From contig CAMRSX010000001.1 of NCBI GenBank assembly GCA_947053595.1, forward strand, positions 1-64,000: a stretch of 64,000 bases of DNA, given 5' to 3'. The notes below the pieces were generated by a model. It was given only the letters and a program-made list of their open reading frames with translations, made no database searches and had not been told where the DNA came from. The stretch is from an uncultured Clostridia bacterium (lineage in GTDB: Bacteria; Bacillota; Clostridia; Christensenellales; UBA1242). The translations under genes were made by a program, and so were the position numbers. Shown in pieces: positions 60,970 to 64,000 of the stretch. Numbering within the stretch: position 1 is the first letter of the stretch; every line of letters begins with the position of its first letter.

Positions 60970-62442
60970 ATGAAAAAGTTTGATTTTTACAAAATTGGCT
61001 TGCTTCTTGCAGCCATTATTTGCTTTCCACTTTTGTTTGTTGGGTGTGCGTCAAAGCCGGACAAGCTTTGCAGCTATTTCATTTCTGCCACTTACACCGA
61101 TGCTGAAAAAAGCTTGACATGTCATCAAGAGGTGAACTATGTCAACAACAGCGACAACAAATTGGAAGAGGTTTGTTTTTTTCTGTATGCAAACGCCTTT
61201 GCAGAGGGGCAAAAGCCTGTTTCCACCTCATATGAAAACAAGGCATATCCCAATGGAAAAAGCTATGGCAACATAAGCTTTGACAGCGTGAAAGTGGATG
61301 GCTCAGATGCCACATTTTTGGTGGATGAAACGGATGGCAGCATCTTAAGCGTGAAGCTTGAAAATGGCTTGTTTCCAAACGAGTGCGCCAGCATTTCTTT
61401 GGACTTCACTGTCAAGCTTGCCAACATTCGCCATCGCTTGGGATATGCCGATGACACCATCAATTTTGGCAATTTTTTCCCAATTGCGTGCGTGTATGAA
61501 AATGGCTTTGTGAAAAACAAGTTTGCGGCAAATGGCGACCCTTTTTATAGCGATGTGGCAAATTTTGAAGTGCAAATCACTTTTCCAAGCACGTTCACTC
61601 TTGCGTCCACTGGGCAGCAAGTGGAAGAGTGCACAGAAGGACAAAACAAAATTGTTTCTTGCAAGGCAGACAAGGTGCGAGATTTTTGCTTTGTGCTTTC
61701 AGAGAAATTTGAAAAATTGTGCAAAAAAGCGGGGCAGATTGAAGTTAATTATTTCTTTTATGACGACGCAAATGCGCAGCAGCATTTGGACACCGCCGTC
61801 AAGGCAGTTGAAACCTTTGAAGAACTGTTTGGAAAATATGCCTATCCACAACTTTCGGTTGTGAAGTCAGATTTTTGCTTTGGCGGAATGGAATATCCAA
61901 ACCTTGTGCTGATTGCTGACGATTTGGATTCTTCCTCCACAGAGGATTATGTGATTGTGCACGAAATTGCGCATCAGTGGTGGTATGGCATGGTTGGCAA
62001 CAACGAGTTCTCCGAAGCTTGGGTGGATGAAGGGCTGACGGAATATTCCTGTGCGCTGTTTTATGAAAAAAACACCGAATATGGCATGAAATATGACACA
62101 ATCATGCAAAATGCCACAGAAACTTATCAAAACTTTGTTAGGATTTTCAAAAACATCAATGGGCAGGTGGATGAAAGCATGAACAGAAACCTAAGCCAGT
62201 TTGCCACCGAGCCAGAATATGTCAACTGCACTTACACCAAAGGCATGCTGCTGTTTGACTGCGTGAGAAGCACAATGAGTGAGCGCAAGTTTTTTGCGTG
62301 TTTGAAAAACTATTTTTCTGAATATGCTTTCAAAAACTCTTCCTCACAAAAGCTTGTTGAAAGTTTCAGCAAATCTGCACACATCAACCTTGAAAAGTTT
62401 TTTGATTCTTGGATTTCTGGAGAAGTGAGAATTGGTGGCTGA
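60970..62442 (+). CDS. M1-family metallopeptidase lipoprotein
   Basis: This 490-residue protein has a type II signal peptide (lipobox FVGC, Cys ~26), so it is anchored outside the cell. An N-terminal beta-saddle domain precedes the catalytic part with GGMEYPNLVLI (exopeptidase-type GxMEN variant), the zinc motif HEIAHQWWYG (~residues 329-338) and the third ligand Glu in VDEGLTEYS 18 residues later. It lacks the long C-terminal domains of aminopeptidase N. It should digest external peptides. Confidence 0.93.
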   Translation: MKKFDFYKIGLLLAAIICFPLLFVGCASKPDKLCSYFISATYTDAEKSLTCHQEVNYVNNSDNKLEEVCFFLYANAFAEGQKPVSTSYENKAYPNGKSYGNISFDSVKVDGSDATFLVDETDGSILSVKLENGLFPNECASISLDFTVKLANIRHRLGYADDTINFGNFFPIACVYENGFVKNKFAANGDPFYSDVANFEVQITFPSTFTLASTGQQVEECTEGQNKIVSCKADKVRDFCFVLSEKFEKLCKKAGQIEVNYFFYDDANAQQHLDTAVKAVETFEELFGKYAYPQLSVVKSDFCFGGMEYPNLVLIADDLDSSSTEDYVIVHEIAHQWWYGMVGNNEFSEAWVDEGLTEYSCALFYEKNTEYGMKYDTIMQNATETYQNFVRIFKNINGQVDESMNRNLSQFATEPEYVNCTYTKGMLLFDCVRSTMSERKFFACLKNYFSEYAFKNSSSQKLVESFSKSAHINLEKFFDSWISGEVRIGG

Positions 62443-62451
62443 AAAAAGGTG

Positions 62452-62480
62452 TTGACAAATTCCGCAAAGCGGGTTATAAT
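62452..62480 (+). promoter_or_regulatory. Consensus promoter of a small gene
   Basis: TTGACA (62452-62457), 17 bp, TATAAT (62475-62480), both perfect. Confidence 0.85.
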
Positions 62481-62512
62481 ATTGTCATAACAAAGCAAAA
62501 GAGGGGAAAGCA

Positions 62513-62686
62513 ATGGAAGAAAAATTTGGGCATAACTTGCCAAAAGGCAGTGCAAGCATTGGGGGAGGCGAAATCTCCCGAACAACAATATATCTTCATC
62601 AAAAAAAGAAGCCTCGCACGGAACAGGCGCCAAAGCCTTGCGGAAGGCATTTTGTGAAGAATGAAGAAAAGGAAATGGAAAAATAA
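62513..62686 (+). CDS. 57-residue basic hypothetical protein
   Basis: A perfect promoter, a GAGGGGAAAGCA ribosome binding site and a terminator right after the stop define this short gene. The product is MEEKFGHNLPKGSASIGGGE, then ISRTTIYLHQKKKPRTEQAP, then KPCGRHFVKNEEKEMEK, net basic with one Cys and no membrane segment. It resembles nothing I know. The gene organisation argues that it is real and well expressed. Confidence 0.7.
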   Translation: MEEKFGHNLPKGSASIGGGEISRTTIYLHQKKKPRTEQAPKPCGRHFVKNEEKEMEK

Positions 62687-62719
62687 AAAAATGGCTGAAT
62701 GATTTCAGTCATTTTTTTC
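62685..62719 (+). terminator. Terminator of the small 62513 gene
   Basis: ATGGCTGAA-tgat-TTCAGTCAT flanked by A- and T-runs. Confidence 0.85.
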
Positions 62720-62777
62720 TAAATTTTTATGATTTTTGTTATTCTTTTGCTTGATTGTTTATTGCTTGATTTTTTTG

Positions 62778-63999
62778 TCATGCTTTTGTTTCTGTTTTGT
62801 TTGAAACATTTTCTGTTGCAGCGGGCGAGGCATAGTTGTTGATTATGTTGGGCTTGATGGCAGTTTTTGATTTGTCGTCATATTTGTTGTCCCAATCTTG
62901 AATTGCAGCTTCAAACATCTTGATGTAAAAATCCATGCTGTGCTGCAAGGTGAAGCGCTTTGCGTGCTGGGCAATCACGCTTTTTTGCTGCAAAAGCTCT
63001 TGTGGGTGTTCAATCCACCAATCAATTTTTTTTGCCAAATCTGCAGCATCTCCCTTTTTGAAAATGCTGTTTTTGTGCACAACAAATTGTGGAGTTGCAG
63101 ATTTTGGGCTGTTGGACACAACTGGAACACATCCGCAGGCAATGGCTTCAATGCAAGTCATGCCTTCAACTTCAATGTCGGCAGGGTGAACATACAAGTC
63201 GGCAAAATTTAAGAACGAAATCTGCTGCTGGCGGTTGTAAGCGCCAAGAAAAATTGGAAAGTTTGGCAAGCTTTTTGCGCTGCGCATGCATTGCTTTTTG
63301 GTTGGGCCTTTGCCAGCAAGGATAAGCTGAATTTTGTCTTTGTGTTTGCTTTTTTTGATGGCGGAAATCAGAAGGTCGCAGCGCTTTTCGCGAGAAAATC
63401 TTCCTGTTTCAAGAATGACAAATTTGTTTTGGAAGATGGTTGGTTTTGCCTCGGGCTGAAACTTGAAGATGTCTTGATATCCATTTGAAATGACATGCAG
63501 GTTTGAGTTGAATTTGTGCTTTTTAAGCCTGTTTGCCACCATAAGCGAAGGGCAGTGGATGTGCTTGACAAACCTGTAAGTGGAGTTGTGCCATTTGTGC
63601 CAAATATAACTGTTGAAAAGGTGCGAGTGATTTAAATAAGCGGTGGAAGAGATGTTTTCTGGCGTTATGTGAAAGGCTGCAGTGCAAGGGATGTTGAGTT
63701 GCCTGCACATTTTGATTGTTGTGTAGCCCAGCTTGAAAGGCGTGTAAACATGCACAATGTCAGCGCCTTCAATTGCTTTTTTGATGACAGCCTTGTCTGG
63801 TTTGGCAAATTGAAAACCTTGCGAGTTGATGATTTTTGTGGCAAGTTTGCCAAAGCATCTTTCTTTAAGTGCATAGGGAGTGTTGTTTTCGCTGTCATAA
63901 GCCAAAACTCTCACGGTGTGACCTTTTTCAACCAATCCGTTATAAAAATGTTGTGCAGACACACTTGTTCCGTGTCCACTTTGATAGAATTGGTCAGTG
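62778..63999 (-). CDS. Glycosyltransferase family 4 (partial at window edge)
   Basis: At least 406 residues; the 5' end lies outside the window. In-frame sequence before the first GTG reads DQFYQSGHGTSVSAQHFYNG, the start of a GT4 N-terminal Rossmann domain. Further marks are GADIVHVYTPFKLGY, ISNGYQDIFKF, LETGRFSREKR, LILAGKGPTKK and the donor-binding VEGMTCIEAIACGCVPVVSN (EX7E motif region). It is like the lipid-glycosyltransferases (diglucosyl-diacylglycerol or mannosyl types) of Bacillota. The last ~40 residues are a polar tail. Confidence 0.85.
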   Translation of the reverse strand, partial: TDQFYQSGHGTSVSAQHFYNGLVEKGHTVRVLAYDSENNTPYALKERCFGKLATKIINSQGFQFAKPDKAVIKKAIEGADIVHVYTPFKLGYTTIKMCRQLNIPCTAAFHITPENISSTAYLNHSHLFNSYIWHKWHNSTYRFVKHIHCPSLMVANRLKKHKFNSNLHVISNGYQDIFKFQPEAKPTIFQNKFVILETGRFSREKRCDLLISAIKKSKHKDKIQLILAGKGPTKKQCMRSAKSLPNFPIFLGAYNRQQQISFLNFADLYVHPADIEVEGMTCIEAIACGCVPVVSNSPKSATPQFVVHKNSIFKKGDAADLAKKIDWWIEHPQELLQQKSVIAQHAKRFTLQHSMDFYIKMFEAAIQDWDNKYDDKSKTAIKPNIINNYASPAATENVSNKTETKA

Positions 64000-64000
64000 A

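Overview
The window looks like chromosome of a low-GC, spore-forming-type Bacillota, probably an uncultured clostridial lineage. Evidence: AT-rich sequence with A/T-ending codons, strong AAGGAGG-type ribosome binding sites, TTGACA/TATAAT promoters, an HrcA/CIRCE heat-shock cluster, sporulation genes yqfC-yqfD, L27 with the Prp-cleaved N-terminal extension, and the SepF, FloA, DnaD and DnaI families. A genus cannot be named from sequence reading alone.

Layout. 1-7500 is accessory. It holds a GT8 glycosyltransferase, a three-gene cluster (DUF6273-MoxR ATPase with an apparent frameshift, a degenerate AAA protein, a VWA metallopeptidase-like protein), the wreck of a reverse-transcriptase gene split into two opposed pieces, a 270-bp imperfect palindrome and tRNA-Arg with a duplicated half beside it. 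7500-12900 is a six-gene operon that reads as lipid-aldehyde handling: MarR regulator, Fe-alcohol dehydrogenase, aldehyde dehydrogenase, YhhN, Pr6Pr/AIG1-like and DegV. 13-18 kb has hypotheticals, a lipoprotein and rplM-rpsI. 18-23.6 kb is hrcA-grpE-dnaK-ppase-dnaJ. 23.6-30.9 kb has mtaB, rsmE, rpsU, pcrA and ligA. A divergent sigma-like protein (31 kb) precedes the str genes rpsL, rpsG, fusA and tuf (33-38 kb). 38-42 kb holds a NUDIX gene inside an inverted-repeat unit, two hypotheticals and an M18 aminopeptidase. 42-47 kb holds sepF, lspA, rluD-type, rplU-prp-rpmA and an OGG1-type glycosylase. 47-51 kb has two lipoproteins, 51-52.7 kb floA and a partner, 52.8-55.5 kb yqfC-yqfD-ybeY-era, and 55.6-64 kb tRNA-Trp, small regulators, an MBL hydrolase, dnaI-dnaD, an M1 peptidase lipoprotein and a partial GT4.

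The most interesting signals are non-coding. (1) A ~388-nt hairpin-rich element occurs twice, in opposite orientation, at 1091-1478 and 38700-39083, with a partial third end at 37991-38043; stems are kept while loops diverge. (2) A shared leader with a possible pseudoknot precedes both rpsL and rpsG. (3) A ~130-nt element follows both dnaK and rpsL, and its second hairpin keeps its pairing with a changed sequence. (4) A DUF6273 domain with a GC-richer, variable-region-like block followed by a GC hairpin sits next to the broken reverse transcriptase, which suggests the remains of a diversity-generating retroelement feeding a MoxR-VWA system.

All calls come from reading the sequence and family knowledge; no searches or folding programs were run.
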